A stretch of 59,580 nucleotides of DNA from positions 1 to 59,580 of the forward strand of contig JADGBH010000021.1 of assembly GCA_015231595.1 (NCBI GenBank). The letters run 5' to 3'. The position numbers and the translations under genes were made by a program. Positions 7,555 through 17,701 of this stretch are shown here, piece after piece; the first letter of the stretch is position 1; each line of letters starts with the position of its first letter. The notes beneath the pieces are model-generated. The model was not told the DNA's origin and made no database searches. It was given only the letters and a program-made list of their open reading frames with translations. This stretch comes from Desulfobacterales bacterium. GTDB taxonomy: Bacteria > Desulfobacterota > Desulfobacteria > Desulfobacterales > JADGBH01.

Positions 7555-9627
7555 TTGATTTTTACAGGAAATATAAATAAATTTAATCCTTGTGATCTAC
7601 TTATGTTTATGAGCAACATGGGCAAAGATGGTATTCTTACAATAAAAAATGAAAATGAAATTTTAAGCATAACCTTAAAAAATGGACTTATAGCAGATGC
7701 CCAATCAGAACAAGCTGATGCAAAAATTCTTAAAGTTCTGTATATAACTCGTCTTGTAAACAAAGAGCAATATAAGCAGATTGTTCAATTAAAAAGAGAA
7801 ACAGGCCTTAATCCAAGGCAGATTATTGAAAAATTAGAATTATTCCAAATAAACAAAATGGATGAAGCCATAAAGCTTGGGATAATGGATGTTATTTTTC
7901 AAATGTTTCTCCTTGAAAAGGGAGATTATGAATTCACTGATATTGCTATAGATGATTCCTTTATAAATTCTCTTATTGACTATAAAAGTATAGCAATTGA
8001 GCTTATGCACAGACTTGATGAATGGCATGAAACAGTGAAACAATTAAAATCCCTTGACAGAGTTACAAGTATTACCGAAGCTGGCTCTAAAGCAAATGTT
8101 AATTCCATTCTTGAAAACAATATTTTAAAGCTTGCTAAAGAAAATAAAACTGTTAAAGAAATAATTTCTCTTGCACCTATTCAAAGTTATAAGGCTTTAA
8201 AATCCGTAAAAACTCTTATTTCAACTGGATGGATTGCTTTGTCCCCTCCTGAAAAACAAGATAGTGTCCAAATAGATAGTAAAGCTACTTTTTTTTCTGA
8301 TTTTAAAATTTTTTATAAGAAAATATTATCGGCAAGTGAAAATCAATCCAAAATAGCAAAATTAATGAGCTTTTGTAAAAAATATTTTGACATTATTATT
8401 CTTCTTACTATCAAAGAAGCAACAATCATAAAAATTTTATCATCTTTTAAAGATGCTTCAGGTAGATCAATTTATAAAAATTTAGAAAATATCAATATTG
8501 AGGTTGAGCCTGTATTTACAGGAGTTATTAAAAGTGGACTTTCATTTTTTGGAAAAATTTTTAGTTCCGCTATTTTTGATAATTTTGAAAATATTCGGCA
8601 AAATGGTGAATGCACGGTAATTCTTCTTAACAAAAGAGATGATGAATCTGTTATTCTTTATGCAGCCTTAAATACAGAAGATCCTGACTTAACGCCTTTT
8701 CATTATTTAGAGTTACTCTCATTATTGATTTATATGCCTAACGACGACAAAATTCGTAGAGTAAAAATAAAAAATCAGATCGCAGTCCATAGATTATCTA
8801 AACAAGAAAATAAAGCTGTAATGCTTATCAAAACATTAAATGATTTACCTCCAATGCCGGCTGTAACAAATCAATTATTTAAACTTCTATCAGATCCTAA
8901 AACTTCTTCATCCGATATCGTTAATACTTTATCAAAGGATCAATCTCTTGTAGCTAAAGTAATTAAAATAAGCAATTCATCCTTATACGGAAGCTTTGAA
9001 AAAGCAAGTACAATAAAACAAGCTGTAACAAGATTAGGTTTTAAAACCATTCGAAGTATTGTTCTTTCAGCATCAACTCGTTCTTTTTTCCCATCAAGTA
9101 ATTCGAGCATTGGGATTTTAAGCCAAGGTTTATGGCTCCATTCAAAGGAATGTGCTGTTGCATCAAAAAAAATAGCAGAAATCATTCATTTTGATGAGGA
9201 AGAAGCATTTGTTGCAGGTATTCTCCATGATATTGGCAAATTGATTATATTAATTAAGTTATTCGATGAATATAAGCAAATTCAAAAAAAACAGGCATCA
9301 ACAAAAAAGCCCGAAATATCCATTGAACATGAAATTTTAGGTTTTGATCATACCGTTATAGGAGAACTGCTTATGAAAAAGTGGAATATGCCTGAAAATC
9401 TTATTAGATGCGTAAAACACCACCACTCAGCTACTAATGAAGACGATATTCTTGTACATATTGTTTCTTATGGTAACTACTTTAGTAATATTTATAATAA
9501 TAGAGTTGACGAAAAATATTTTGATATTGAACTTACAAAAAAAATTTTAAATATATCTGATGAATCTTTGGAAAAACTTAAAGACAAAATCATTGACGAA
9601 TTTCAAAAAATTGAGGGACTCGATTAA
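7555..9627 (+). CDS. PATAN (DUF4388)-HDOD domain signalling protein
   Basis: 690 residues. Residues 1-125 match the PATAN/DUF4388 pattern ('GILTIKNENEILSITLKNG' and 'ADAKILKVLYITRLVN'), seen in bacterial regulators. Residues about 425-620 form an HDOD domain: 'LPPMPAVTNQLFKLLSDPK', 'LVAKVIKISNSSLYG', and 'AFVAGILHDIGKLIIL' with the HD pair retained. The central 200 residues are unassigned. HDOD proteins act in chemotaxis, motility and c-di-GMP-linked signalling. The start is TTG with AAGGAT eight bases upstream; no in-frame ATG gives a full PATAN domain. The stop overlaps the next ATG (TAATG), so translation is coupled. The AGTTATTCAC array lies directly in its leader. Confidence 0.82.
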   Translation: MIFTGNINKFNPCDLLMFMSNMGKDGILTIKNENEILSITLKNGLIADAQSEQADAKILKVLYITRLVNKEQYKQIVQLKRETGLNPRQIIEKLELFQINKMDEAIKLGIMDVIFQMFLLEKGDYEFTDIAIDDSFINSLIDYKSIAIELMHRLDEWHETVKQLKSLDRVTSITEAGSKANVNSILENNILKLAKENKTVKEIISLAPIQSYKALKSVKTLISTGWIALSPPEKQDSVQIDSKATFFSDFKIFYKKILSASENQSKIAKLMSFCKKYFDIIILLTIKEATIIKILSSFKDASGRSIYKNLENINIEVEPVFTGVIKSGLSFFGKIFSSAIFDNFENIRQNGECTVILLNKRDDESVILYAALNTEDPDLTPFHYLELLSLLIYMPNDDKIRRVKIKNQIAVHRLSKQENKAVMLIKTLNDLPPMPAVTNQLFKLLSDPKTSSSDIVNTLSKDQSLVAKVIKISNSSLYGSFEKASTIKQAVTRLGFKTIRSIVLSASTRSFFPSSNSSIGILSQGLWLHSKECAVASKKIAEIIHFDEEEAFVAGILHDIGKLIILIKLFDEYKQIQKKQASTKKPEISIEHEILGFDHTVIGELLMKKWNMPENLIRCVKHHHSATNEDDILVHIVSYGNYFSNIYNNRVDEKYFDIELTKKILNISDESLEKLKDKIIDEFQKIEGLD

Positions 9628-11246
9628 TGGAGTTCTCTAAATCATTTATTTCTAAACAATTAGAAATGGCTGCTTCCTTACACATTTCAGGAGAATTGGA
9701 TAAAGCTGAGCTTATCTACAAAAAAATAATAAACTTTGATGCAAATAGTAAAGAAGCTTTTCATCTTCTCGGATTATTGATGTATCAAAAATCTGAATAT
9801 ATAGTTTCTGAAAATCTAATTAGAAATGCTATTTCATTAGATAGCAATGTTCCTGCTTTTTATTCAGATTTGGGAAATAGCCTTAAAATGCAAGGTAGAC
9901 AAATTGAAGCAATAGAATGTTATAAAAAAGCACTAAAATTAGATCAAAATTGTCTCGAAGGGCATTATAATTACGCTAATGAACTTATGGCGCTCAACAA
10001 AAGTGATGAAGCTATCTCCCATTATAAGCTTGCAATAGCTCAAAATCCAAATATACCAGAAATTCACTATAATCTTGGAATTGCTTTTGCGAAAAAAGAA
10101 CAATACTATGAAGCATCCCAAAGCTATAAAAATGCAATCAATCTAAAACCTGATTATTATGACGCATACTTCAATCTCGCCCACATAGCTGATTCCATGG
10201 GTGAATTAGATGAAGCCATAAAATTTTATAAAAAAGCTATAGATGCTAAACCTTATGCTCCCGAAGCTCATTTTGATATGTCCCTTACATTATTGCGTTT
10301 AGGTGATTATAAAAATGGATGGAATGAGTATGAATGGCGCTTATTAAAAAAAGATAAAATAAAAACTTTTACTAATAAAATTTTATGGAGAGGGGAGCCT
10401 CTCTTGGGTAAAAAGCTTTTAATTCAGCATGAACAGGGAATCGGTGATAGCATCCAATTTATTAGATACGCGGAACTTGCTAAAAATAGAGGTGGCTACA
10501 TTATATTTGAAACAAAACCAAGTCTTTTTAGACTTTTTAAAAATGTTAAAGGAATTGACGAACTCGTTGAATGTGGAAATCATAATATTGATTTTGATTT
10601 TTATATTCCCATATTAAATCTTCCTAAAGCATTTTTGACTACATGGGAAACAGTTCCTGCTGAGGTGCCTTATATTTATCCTGAAGAAAAACTTGTGAAT
10701 CAATGGTTACAAAAATTCCAGTCAATTAAAGGCTTTAAAATAGGTATATGCTGGCAGGGCAATCCAAAAAATACATCTGATTCTAAAAGATCCGTACCTT
10801 TAAAATATTTTAATTCTTTATTTGGTATAGAGAATACAAATTTTATAAGCCTGCAAAAACAATATGGGAATGATCAGTTATCTTATTTTAAAGCTGAAAA
10901 AGCACTAATAGATTTTAGTAACGAACTTGATGAGAATACAGGCGCTTTTATTGATACAGCCGCTGTAATGAAAAACCTTGACCTTGTTATTACTGTAGAT
11001 ACAGCCATAGCACATCTTGCAGGAGCTATAGGAGTTCCAGTTTTTCTTGTTTTAACTCATCCACCTACGGAATGGAGGTGGGGATATGATGCCGATGTTG
11101 TTCCTTGGTATCCAACTATGTTTGTTTTCAGACAAAAACAATCAGGGGATTGGGGGGAATTATTTTATAGAATAAAAGAAAGCTTAAAAATTTTTAAATG
11201 GTTCAAAAATATCTATTTACCGCAAAGTAGCAAAGAAATATTTTAA
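9627..11246 (+). CDS. TPR protein with glycosyltransferase-like C-terminal domain
   Basis: 539 residues. Six or more TPR units occupy about residues 10-230 ('LDQNCLEGHYNYANELMAL', 'PNIPEIHYNLGIAFAKK', 'PDYYDAYFNLAHIADSMG'). The second half has the GT-B fold features of heptosyltransferase/O-GlcNAc-transferase-like proteins that follow TPRs in many bacteria ('LLIQHEQGIGDSIQFIRYA' near 265, 'IGICWQGNPKN', 'DLVITVDTAIAHLAGAIGVP'). It may glycosylate a protein or act in cell-surface assembly; the acceptor is unknown. The ATG overlaps the stop of the HDOD gene by one base and GAGGG is 9 bases upstream. No signal peptide, so cytoplasmic. Confidence 0.82.
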   Translation: MEFSKSFISKQLEMAASLHISGELDKAELIYKKIINFDANSKEAFHLLGLLMYQKSEYIVSENLIRNAISLDSNVPAFYSDLGNSLKMQGRQIEAIECYKKALKLDQNCLEGHYNYANELMALNKSDEAISHYKLAIAQNPNIPEIHYNLGIAFAKKEQYYEASQSYKNAINLKPDYYDAYFNLAHIADSMGELDEAIKFYKKAIDAKPYAPEAHFDMSLTLLRLGDYKNGWNEYEWRLLKKDKIKTFTNKILWRGEPLLGKKLLIQHEQGIGDSIQFIRYAELAKNRGGYIIFETKPSLFRLFKNVKGIDELVECGNHNIDFDFYIPILNLPKAFLTTWETVPAEVPYIYPEEKLVNQWLQKFQSIKGFKIGICWQGNPKNTSDSKRSVPLKYFNSLFGIENTNFISLQKQYGNDQLSYFKAEKALIDFSNELDENTGAFIDTAAVMKNLDLVITVDTAIAHLAGAIGVPVFLVLTHPPTEWRWGYDADVVPWYPTMFVFRQKQSGDWGELFYRIKESLKIFKWFKNIYLPQSSKEIF

Positions 11247-11270
11247 ATTTCTTTACGATTTTTGCGGTAA
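11217..11270. terminator. Hairpin between convergent genes
   Basis: TTACCGCAAA (11217-11226) pairs with TTTGCGGTAA (11261-11270), and inside it AAAGAAAT pairs with ATTTCTTT. The structure overlaps the last codons of the TPR gene and precedes the end of the minus-strand small membrane gene, so it can terminate both directions. An A-tract follows on the plus strand. Confidence 0.65.
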
Positions 11271-11283
11271 GATAAAAAAATTG

Positions 11284-11448
11284 TCACTTCTTTCGAGTTG
11301 ACCCTAAATAGTATGCACCTCCAACAAGGAAAATAACAAGAGGTATAAAAAAAATAAGCTTAACAACTTTAAAAAAAAGTTTCAGTAAAATAAAGGCAAA
11401 AATAATTCCTATAACAAGCCTAATTATAAAAGCATTGGATTTAGTCAT
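11284..11448 (-). CDS. 54-residue hydrophobic membrane protein
   Basis: ATG at 11448 preceded by AAGGAT at good distance; 54 codons to TGA at 11284. The peptide begins MTKSNAF and is almost wholly hydrophobic from residue 8 to 48, with Lys at 23, 27 and 30 that could separate two membrane passes, and ends with the basic tail STRKK. It begins 17 bases after the thrH stop on the same strand. No family recognised. The ribosome site, lack of interruption and coherent membrane topology argue for a real gene. Confidence 0.6.
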   Translation of the reverse strand: MTKSNAFIIRLVIGIIFAFILLKLFFKVVKLIFFIPLVIFLVGGAYYLGSTRKK

Positions 11449-11465
11449 TTTTTTGTATCCTTAAA

Positions 11466-12077
11466 TTATTTTAAATATGAAATTGCATCAAGAATTTCTT
11501 TTTTTAATTCGGCATAATTTAATGTAACTTTAAATTGGGGGTATTCTTGTTTTACACTATCAGGGGGGCAGAAAAGTATACCTTTATCAGATTCTTTGAG
11601 CATTGATATATCATTATAGGAATCTCCGCAGGCAACTATTTTAAAATTTAAGCTTTTTAATGCTATAACTGTCTTTCTTTTTCCGTCTTTTTGACGTAAT
11701 TGATAGCCTGTAATTTCTCCATTATCAGCTATTACTAATGAATTACAAAATAAGGTAGGCATTCCTAATTTTTTCATCAAAGGGCCAGCGAATTGAACAA
11801 AAGTATCGGAAACAATTATAACTGGATAATTTTCTCGCATCCATGTGAGGAAATCATTCGCACCATCAAGCGGCTCCATTGTAGCAATAACATCTTTAAT
11901 ATCTTGTATTTTAAGGCCGTGCTGTTTTAGAAGCCCTAGTCTTTTTTGCATTAAAACATCATAGTCCGGAATATCTCGAGTTGTGAGCTTTAATTCCTCA
12001 ACTCCTGTTTTTTTTGCGACATTTATCCATATTTCTGGTGTAAAAACTCCTTCTAAATCACAGCAAATTATATTCAT
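11466..12077 (-). CDS. thrH: ThrH: phosphoserine phosphatase / homoserine phosphotransferase
   Basis: 203 residues, the family length. HAD-superfamily motif I is 'CCDLEGVFTPE', with the ThrH-type Glu after the nucleophile Asp. Motif II Ser lies in 'PVIIVSDTFVQF', motif III in 'DGKRKTVIALKS' and motif IV in 'IVACGDSYNDISML'. ThrH, characterised in Pseudomonas, can move phosphate from phosphoserine to homoserine, replacing a homoserine kinase. The homoserine dehydrogenase gene directly upstream on the same strand supports that role. SerB-type phosphatase is the alternative, but overall sequence pattern is ThrH. The ATG is preceded by AAGGAGG. Confidence 0.85.
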   Translation of the reverse strand: MNIICCDLEGVFTPEIWINVAKKTGVEELKLTTRDIPDYDVLMQKRLGLLKQHGLKIQDIKDVIATMEPLDGANDFLTWMRENYPVIIVSDTFVQFAGPLMKKLGMPTLFCNSLVIADNGEITGYQLRQKDGKRKTVIALKSLNFKIVACGDSYNDISMLKESDKGILFCPPDSVKQEYPQFKVTLNYAELKKEILDAISYLK

Positions 12078-12239
12078 TATTATATTTCCTCCTTAAAAAT
12101 TGATATAATTATTGATAATAACATCAATAATAAAATATTTTATACTTTAATCTCTAATATTTTTAGCCTTACCCATAATTTTTATTTATTGACAAATATA
12201 TCAATAATTTAAATTTAATAACTTGCATTTTTCTAAATG

Positions 12240-13556
12240 TCAATTTTCATCATCAATTTCTTCTATTCTTATTAAAATTGGATAGTCATTTATAATGTCA
12301 GTATGATATATTTCAGAAAGAGCCTTTTTAACATCAGCTTCTTTAGCTTTATAAGTAAACATAATGACTGGAACCATGCCCTTTGATTTTCTGTACTTTT
12401 GTTGAACAGATTTTATACTGATACCATAAGTTCCAAGTATGCCAGATATTTTAGAAAGAACTCCAGGCCTATCTACTGCAGAAAATCTAAAATAATAATA
12501 GGTGAATACTTCATCTACAGGCTTTATTGGGATTGTTTTTATATTTTCCATTTTAAACGATAACAGAGGGATTCTGCCTTTTGATCCTAACATTATATTT
12601 CTGGCTATATCTATTATATCTCCTACAACTGCGCTCGCAGTAGGCATCATTCCAGCGCCATAACCGTAAAGCATTATGTCTCCACTTCTATCTCCGGATA
12701 TTGTTACGGCATTTAATGAATCATTTACATTTGAAAGAAGGTTTTCAAAAGGTATCATTGTAGGATGAACCCTTGCTTCTATTGAGTCTCCCCAATTTTT
12801 TGAAATAGCCAGGAGCTTAACTTTATATCCGAATTGTTCTGCAAATTCAATATCGAGAGGGCTTATTTTGGATATGCCTTCAGTATAAATATCTTTTACG
12901 TTTATCTTTGTACCGTAGGATAGAGTTGTTAAAATAGCTAATTTGTGCGCAGCATCATATCCTTCAACATCAAGGAAAGAATTTGCTTCGGCATAGCCTT
13001 TTGCTTGAGCTTGGCTTAATGCATCCATGTAGCTTATATTGTCATTAGTTATTTTTGATAATATATAATTACATGTGCCATTTAATATTCCTGTCATGGA
13101 CTTAATTTGATTTCCAGCTAATGATTCCCGAATTGTTTTTATAATCGGGATGCAGCCAGCTACACTTGCTTCATAAGCAATATCTATATTTTTTTTTTCG
13201 CAAGCTGAAAATATTTCATCTCCCTGATTTGCGAGTAATGCTTTGTTGGCAGTAACAATATGCTTTCCATTTTCAATGGCTAATAAAATAAGGTCTTTTG
13301 CAATTGTTTCTCCTCCTATAAGCTCTACAATTATATCAATCTCAGGATCGTTTACTACTTTATAGGAATCAGAAATAAAAACGCCTTCACCAAAATTAAT
13401 ACCTCTGTCTTTATTTTTATCTATATCGGCAATCTTTGATAAAATGATATTAGCGCCAACCCTTTTAGTTATAATATCGGCATTTTCAATAAGCATTTTC
13501 GCAACGCCTGTTCCTACAGTTCCACATCCAAGCAGACCAACCTTGATAGTTTTCAT
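12240..13556 (-). CDS. hom: Homoserine dehydrogenase with ACT domain
   Basis: 438 residues. The NAD(P)-binding motif 'KVGLLGCGTVGTGVA' begins the protein; the active-site region has 'ILNGTCNYILSKI' and 'AQAKGYAEANSFLDVEGYDAAHKLAIL'. The ACT domain covers about residues 355-430 ('YFRFSAVDRPGVLSKISGIL'), which typically gives threonine feedback control. It reduces aspartate semialdehyde to homoserine, feeding ThrH and methionine synthesis. AGGAG lies upstream of the ATG. It follows the aminotransferase gene by 26 bases, so aminotransferase-hom(-thrH) is a likely operon. Confidence 0.95.
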   Translation of the reverse strand: MKTIKVGLLGCGTVGTGVAKMLIENADIITKRVGANIILSKIADIDKNKDRGINFGEGVFISDSYKVVNDPEIDIIVELIGGETIAKDLILLAIENGKHIVTANKALLANQGDEIFSACEKKNIDIAYEASVAGCIPIIKTIRESLAGNQIKSMTGILNGTCNYILSKITNDNISYMDALSQAQAKGYAEANSFLDVEGYDAAHKLAILTTLSYGTKINVKDIYTEGISKISPLDIEFAEQFGYKVKLLAISKNWGDSIEARVHPTMIPFENLLSNVNDSLNAVTISGDRSGDIMLYGYGAGMMPTASAVVGDIIDIARNIMLGSKGRIPLLSFKMENIKTIPIKPVDEVFTYYYFRFSAVDRPGVLSKISGILGTYGISIKSVQQKYRKSKGMVPVIMFTYKAKEADVKKALSEIYHTDIINDYPILIRIEEIDDEN

Positions 13557-13582
13557 TATTAAAGGCTCCTAAAAATAGTTGA

Positions 13583-14749
13583 TTATAAAATTTTTTTAAT
13601 TCCTCGTACAGCTTGTTTTATACGCATTTCATTTTCAATAAGTGCAAATCTTACATAATCATCACCATATTCGCCAAAGCCTATACCAGGGGATACCGCT
13701 ACATGAGCTTTATTTATAAGCATTTTTGAAAATTCAACTGAGCCCATTTTTATATACGTATCTGGAATTTTTGCCCATACAAACATTGTTCCTTTTGGAG
13801 GCTTAACATCCCATCCAACCCTTTTAAGTCCTTTTATTAAGGCGTCTCTCCTTGATTTATAGGTGTCACAAATTTCCTTTACACAGTCTTGAGGTCCATT
13901 TAATGCTATGATAGATGCAATCTGTACTGGCTGAAAAATTCCGTAATCAAGGTAACTTTTAATTCTACGCAAAGCACTTACAATTTCAGGGTTACCGACA
14001 CAAAAGCCTACTCTCCAACCAGCCATACTGTAGCTTTTAGATAAGGAAAAAAATTCAACCCCAACATCTTTCGCACCCTTGACTTGAAGAAAGCTTGGAG
14101 CTTTATATCCATCAAAAACTAAATCAGCATAAGCAAGGTCATGAATAACCATTATATCGTTTTCTTTGGCATAAGCTACAACCTTTTCAAAAAAATCAAG
14201 ATCAACGACTTCAGTTGTAGGATTATGAGGGTATGAAATTATTAGTAATTTCGGCTTTGGCCAAGTTTGCCTTGTAGCTGAGATTAAATTTTCAAAAAAA
14301 TTACAGTCCGGGCCTACAGGTATTCCCCTAACATCTCCACCAGCGATTATTGCTGAATATGGATGAATAGGATAGGTAGGAGTAGGTGTAAAAACTACAT
14401 CACCAGGACCAATAGTAACAAGAACAAGGTGAGACAACCCTTCTTTTGCTCCTATTGTAACTATAGCTTCGTTTTCATAATCAATATCTACATCATATCT
14501 TCTTTTATACCAATCAGCTATGGCCATCCTCAATTTTTTGATGCCCATAGACGCAGAATATCTATGATTATGCTCTTTTTGAGCAGCTTCAATTAATTTT
14601 TCAATAATGTGTTTAGGTGTTGGAAGATCTGGATTTCCCATTCCAAGATCAATAATGTCCTTTCCTTCATGTCTTGCTTCCATTTTTATTTTGTTTACTG
14701 TAGCAAAAACATAAGGAGGTAGTCGGTCAATTCTTGCAAACTTTTTCAT
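13583..14749 (-). CDS. Class I/II aminotransferase (AlaC/DapL-like)
   Basis: 388 residues from the ATG at 14749; a longer frame from 14788 exists, but AGAGG lies upstream of 14749 and family members start at the '[12 protein letters not shown]' block. Fold type I aminotransferase features: '[13 protein letters not shown]', '[11 protein letters not shown]', '[11 protein letters not shown]', the PLP lysine in '[15 protein letters not shown]', and the final '[10 protein letters not shown]' arginine. The sequence is of the type annotated as alanine (AlaC/YfdZ) or aspartate/LL-diaminopimelate aminotransferase. Being ahead of hom, it may make aspartate for the threonine/methionine branch. Exact substrate uncertain. 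Confidence 0.85.
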   Translation of the reverse strand: MKKFARIDRLPPYVFATVNKIKMEARHEGKDIIDLGMGNPDLPTPKHIIEKLIEAAQKEHNHRYSASMGIKKLRMAIADWYKRRYDVDIDYENEAIVTIGAKEGLSHLVLVTIGPGDVVFTPTPTYPIHPYSAIIAGGDVRGIPVGPDCNFFENLISATRQTWPKPKLLIISYPHNPTTEVVDLDFFEKVVAYAKENDIMVIHDLAYADLVFDGYKAPSFLQVKGAKDVGVEFFSLSKSYSMAGWRVGFCVGNPEIVSALRRIKSYLDYGIFQPVQIASIIALNGPQDCVKEICDTYKSRRDALIKGLKRVGWDVKPPKGTMFVWAKIPDTYIKMGSVEFSKMLINKAHVAVSPGIGFGEYGDDYVRFALIENEMRIKQAVRGIKKIL

Positions 14750-14789
14750 AATAGTTAAACCTCTAAAATGTTTTGAAAATATGGACAAA

Positions 14790-15311
14790 ATTTTTCCATT
14801 AAATTGTTATAATTAATCAGACTTAAAAAAAATAAAATGCAAATTTATCCTATGAAGTATGGATTGTCAAAAAAAAAGTAATTTAGAGAGCTTAAGAGCA
14901 TATCTGAAAATTATTTCTGAAAGGTATTTTTTAATTTTTTTATCTTAATGATTAAAAGGTCTCACAACGTATATCATAGCTTGGGCTATTGACTATTTTA
15001 AATTTTAAATGTTTTTTTTGGAGGACCTCGTTTTTTTGATATAGAAAAATATGATTCTTTAACTGAGACATATTCAGTATTAAAAAGAAATACAATTAAA
15101 TTTCTGTTTTACTTCTTAAGTGAAGATAGACTTTTGTTCAAATATATTATATATCAATACAAGCTAAATTAAAAATAATCATAAAAACCAATTAAAAATC
15201 TTAATATCATTAGCTGCAAAATGCCGGATCCGCTTTATACATTAAAAAGCAGTTTTTTATTATAAAGAAATATTATTTTAACATATAAGCCTATTTATTG
15301 ATAGTAAAACA
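14790..15311. other. 520-base gap, no gene recognised
   Basis: AT-rich spacer between the divergently transcribed aminotransferase and cheB genes. It should hold both promoters. The only frames are very short and lack ribosome sites. One patch (TTTGGAGGACCTCG near 15020) is less AT-rich, but no repeat, RNA or terminator could be recognised. Confidence 0.5.
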
Positions 15312-16436
15312 ATGCATAATTTTTTTAAAAACAAACATATTACCCTTCTTATTGTGAATGATTCACCTCTCATAATAGCTGTCATTAGCGCTATTCTTAA
15401 AACCGAACCTAATATTAAAATTGTCGGAACTGCAAGAACAGGGATAGAAGGAGTTGAACAAACTATCAGGCTTAAACCTGATATTATTTTAATGGATATT
15501 CATATGCCCGAAATGGATGGAGTCACAGCTACAAAGCACATTATAGAGAAAATTCCATATTCCCGTATTTTAATTACAACTGCTACTGTAACTCGAAACA
15601 TGAATTATATATTTGACGCATTAAATTTAGGCGCATTGGATTATATAAAATCACCATCTTTACCATATTCTCCTGGTACAGCGATTGAAAAAAAAGTATT
15701 GAGGGCTTGTGGTGAAGATCTAATTAAAAAATTAGCAACTATTATTAATATTTCTAATAAAAAATTACCAACTTTAAAACATAATTTAAGGGATTCTAAT
15801 AAGTCATTTAACTTTGAACCAGCGAATGATTTATTACTTAAATCGGAAAATAATGATATCCCAGTAGTTGGAATCGGATGTTCTACTGGAGGACCTAAAA
15901 CACTGCTTACTTTTTTTAAATATGTGCCTAAGTCTTTCCCTGGAACTATATTGATATGTCAGCATATAGAGCCGGGTTTTGATAATGATTTTGCAGTATG
16001 GTTGTCTAATGAAACTCAATTTAACATAAAAATCGCAAGTGACGGAATTAATTTATCCGCTAATTCTATTTATATTGCTCCAGCCGGAAAAAATTTAATC
16101 GTTTTAAAAAATAAAAAATTATTTATCGAAGAACCTAAACCTAAACAAGTATATGCACCAAGTATTGACAGATTGTTTAGCTCAATGGCTGAAAATCTTG
16201 GTAAAAATGCCTGCGGAATAATAATGACAGGCATGGGTAATGATGGAGCAAATGGAATAAAAAAAATTAAGGAGAATCAAGGAGAAATTTTTATTCAAAG
16301 CAATGAGAGTGCAATTGTTGGTAGTATGCCTTTATCTGCTCGTATTTCAACAGGAATAAAAAAAGTATATATGACAGAAGAGCTACCATACCTATTAATT
16401 AATTGGATGCGTAGAATTTTGGAAAATAAAAAATGA
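15312..16436 (+). CDS. cheB: CheB protein-glutamate methylesterase/deamidase
   Basis: 374 residues. Receiver domain at 10-130 with phospho-acceptor Asp62 in 'IILMDIHMPEMDG' and a conserved Thr/Lys pair ('ILITTATVT', 'YIKSPSL'). The CheB catalytic domain fills the second half: Ser191 in 'GIGCSTGGPKTL', His in 'ICQHIEPGFDNDFA', Asp in 'IIMTGMGNDGANGIK'. It removes methyl groups from chemoreceptor glutamates. Odd point: the acidic pair of the receiver is Asn16-Asp17 ('LLIVNDS') rather than Asp-Asp. It overlaps cheR by 4 bases. No CheA, CheW or receptor gene is nearby, so this may serve a non-motility signalling array. Confidence 0.92.
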   Translation: MHNFFKNKHITLLIVNDSPLIIAVISAILKTEPNIKIVGTARTGIEGVEQTIRLKPDIILMDIHMPEMDGVTATKHIIEKIPYSRILITTATVTRNMNYIFDALNLGALDYIKSPSLPYSPGTAIEKKVLRACGEDLIKKLATIINISNKKLPTLKHNLRDSNKSFNFEPANDLLLKSENNDIPVVGIGCSTGGPKTLLTFFKYVPKSFPGTILICQHIEPGFDNDFAVWLSNETQFNIKIASDGINLSANSIYIAPAGKNLIVLKNKKLFIEEPKPKQVYAPSIDRLFSSMAENLGKNACGIIMTGMGNDGANGIKKIKENQGEIFIQSNESAIVGSMPLSARISTGIKKVYMTEELPYLLINWMRRILENKK

Positions 16437-17701
16437 ATCAATTTGAAGTTTCACAAAATTTAATTAATTGGATTAAAGCTACTACTGGAATTCATATAGT
16501 TAGAGAAAACTATGATATGATAAAAATTGCTATAAAAGAATGTGCAAAAAATAAAATGATGGATCCAAATAATTATGAGAGTATGCTTCTTTCCAATCAA
16601 ATTAACCCTCAGGATATCATAGACCAAATTGTAACGACAGAAACTTTTTTTTTAAGACACGAAAATACAATGCAATCCATCATTCAAAATATCATTCCAG
16701 ACCTTTTAAGCAAAAAAATAAAACCCATGATTTTGTCGATAGGGTGTGCTCGAGGAGAAGAACCGTATTCTTTTGCGATGCTTCTTTTAGATTTAGGAAT
16801 TGATCCAGAACTAACAACAATTATAGGAATTGATATATCCAAAGAAAATATTACACACGCAAAGCAAGGCATTTATTCCCTCAATTCCATGCGTAGAGTT
16901 CCCAAGGATTTTTTGAATAAGCATTTTTCGCAAATTGCTAATAAAAATTTTAAAATTAATTCATATATAAATAATTCCGTTATTTTTAAACGAATGAATT
17001 TTTTGACAGAAGCTGTTAATTATCTTAACTATGGCTTCCATATTATTTTCTGTCATAATGTTTTTATTTATTTTGATAAAGCTACTATAATTAAATCTCT
17101 TAATATTATTGATAAATTATTGGATAATGACGGATGGTTTTTTGTGGATAACAGCGAAGGTCCGAATTTAAAAGGATATTTTGAGCGGATAAAAGTAGGC
17201 AATAGCTATGGTTTCAAAAAAAAACAAAAACCTTTAATTATTAAAACCGAACAAAAAAAAGATAGCGACAAAAAATTAATAATACCTAATAAAAAAATAA
17301 AAGAAAAGATAAATAAATATAAGAGAGACACAGCATCGGAAATACTTGCGAAGGCAAAAGAAGCATATAGAACTAAATCATTTGATAAAGCTTTAAAATT
17401 TTATCAAAATTTAATTGATTTATTCCCAAGTTTTCGTTCAATAGGACTACTTGGAATTGCTAAAATATATGCTGATCAGGATAATTCTTTTCAAGCTTTA
17501 GAAACAGCAGAACTGGCCTTACAAGAAAATGAAACTAATGCAGGAAAACCACTTACAATTGAAGATTTATCAGACGCTTACATTATTATAGCATTAATAT
17601 TGAAAAAAAAAGGTATATCGCAATCAGCGGGACTATATTTCAATAAATTAAAAGAAATTAACCCAACACATCAAGTACTTAAAGTTTACTATGAAAAATA
17701 A
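16433..17701 (+). CDS. cheR: CheR methyltransferase with TPR extension
   Basis: 422 residues. The N-terminal CheR helical domain and the SAM-binding fold are seen in '[13 protein letters not shown]', '[18 protein letters not shown]' and '[13 protein letters not shown]'. After a Lys-rich linker (about 265-300), TPR-like helices follow ('[20 protein letters not shown]'), as in the CheR-TPR class. It methylates receptor glutamates using SAM, opposing the CheB encoded just upstream (ATGA overlap). Its stop lies 11 bases inside the next gene. The TPR tail suggests docking to a partner other than the classical receptor pentapeptide. Confidence 0.92.
   Translation: MNQFEVSQNLINWIKATTGIHIVRENYDMIKIAIKECAKNKMMDPNNYESMLLSNQINPQDIIDQIVTTETFFLRHENTMQSIIQNIIPDLLSKKIKPMILSIGCARGEEPYSFAMLLLDLGIDPELTTIIGIDISKENITHAKQGIYSLNSMRRVPKDFLNKHFSQIANKNFKINSYINNSVIFKRMNFLTEAVNYLNYGFHIIFCHNVFIYFDKATIIKSLNIIDKLLDNDGWFFVDNSEGPNLKGYFERIKVGNSYGFKKKQKPLIIKTEQKKDSDKKLIIPNKKIKEKINKYKRDTASEILAKAKEAYRTKSFDKALKFYQNLIDLFPSFRSIGLLGIAKIYADQDNSFQALETAELALQENETNAGKPLTIEDLSDAYIIIALILKKKGISQSAGLYFNKLKEINPTHQVLKVYYEK

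Noticed and set aside
14750..14788. Upstream start for the aminotransferase
   Set aside because: The 13 added residues do not match the family N-terminus and AGAGG serves the ATG at 14749.
14859..14948. 29-codon ORF in the gap before cheB
   Set aside because: No ribosome site, nothing recognisable; too short to support.
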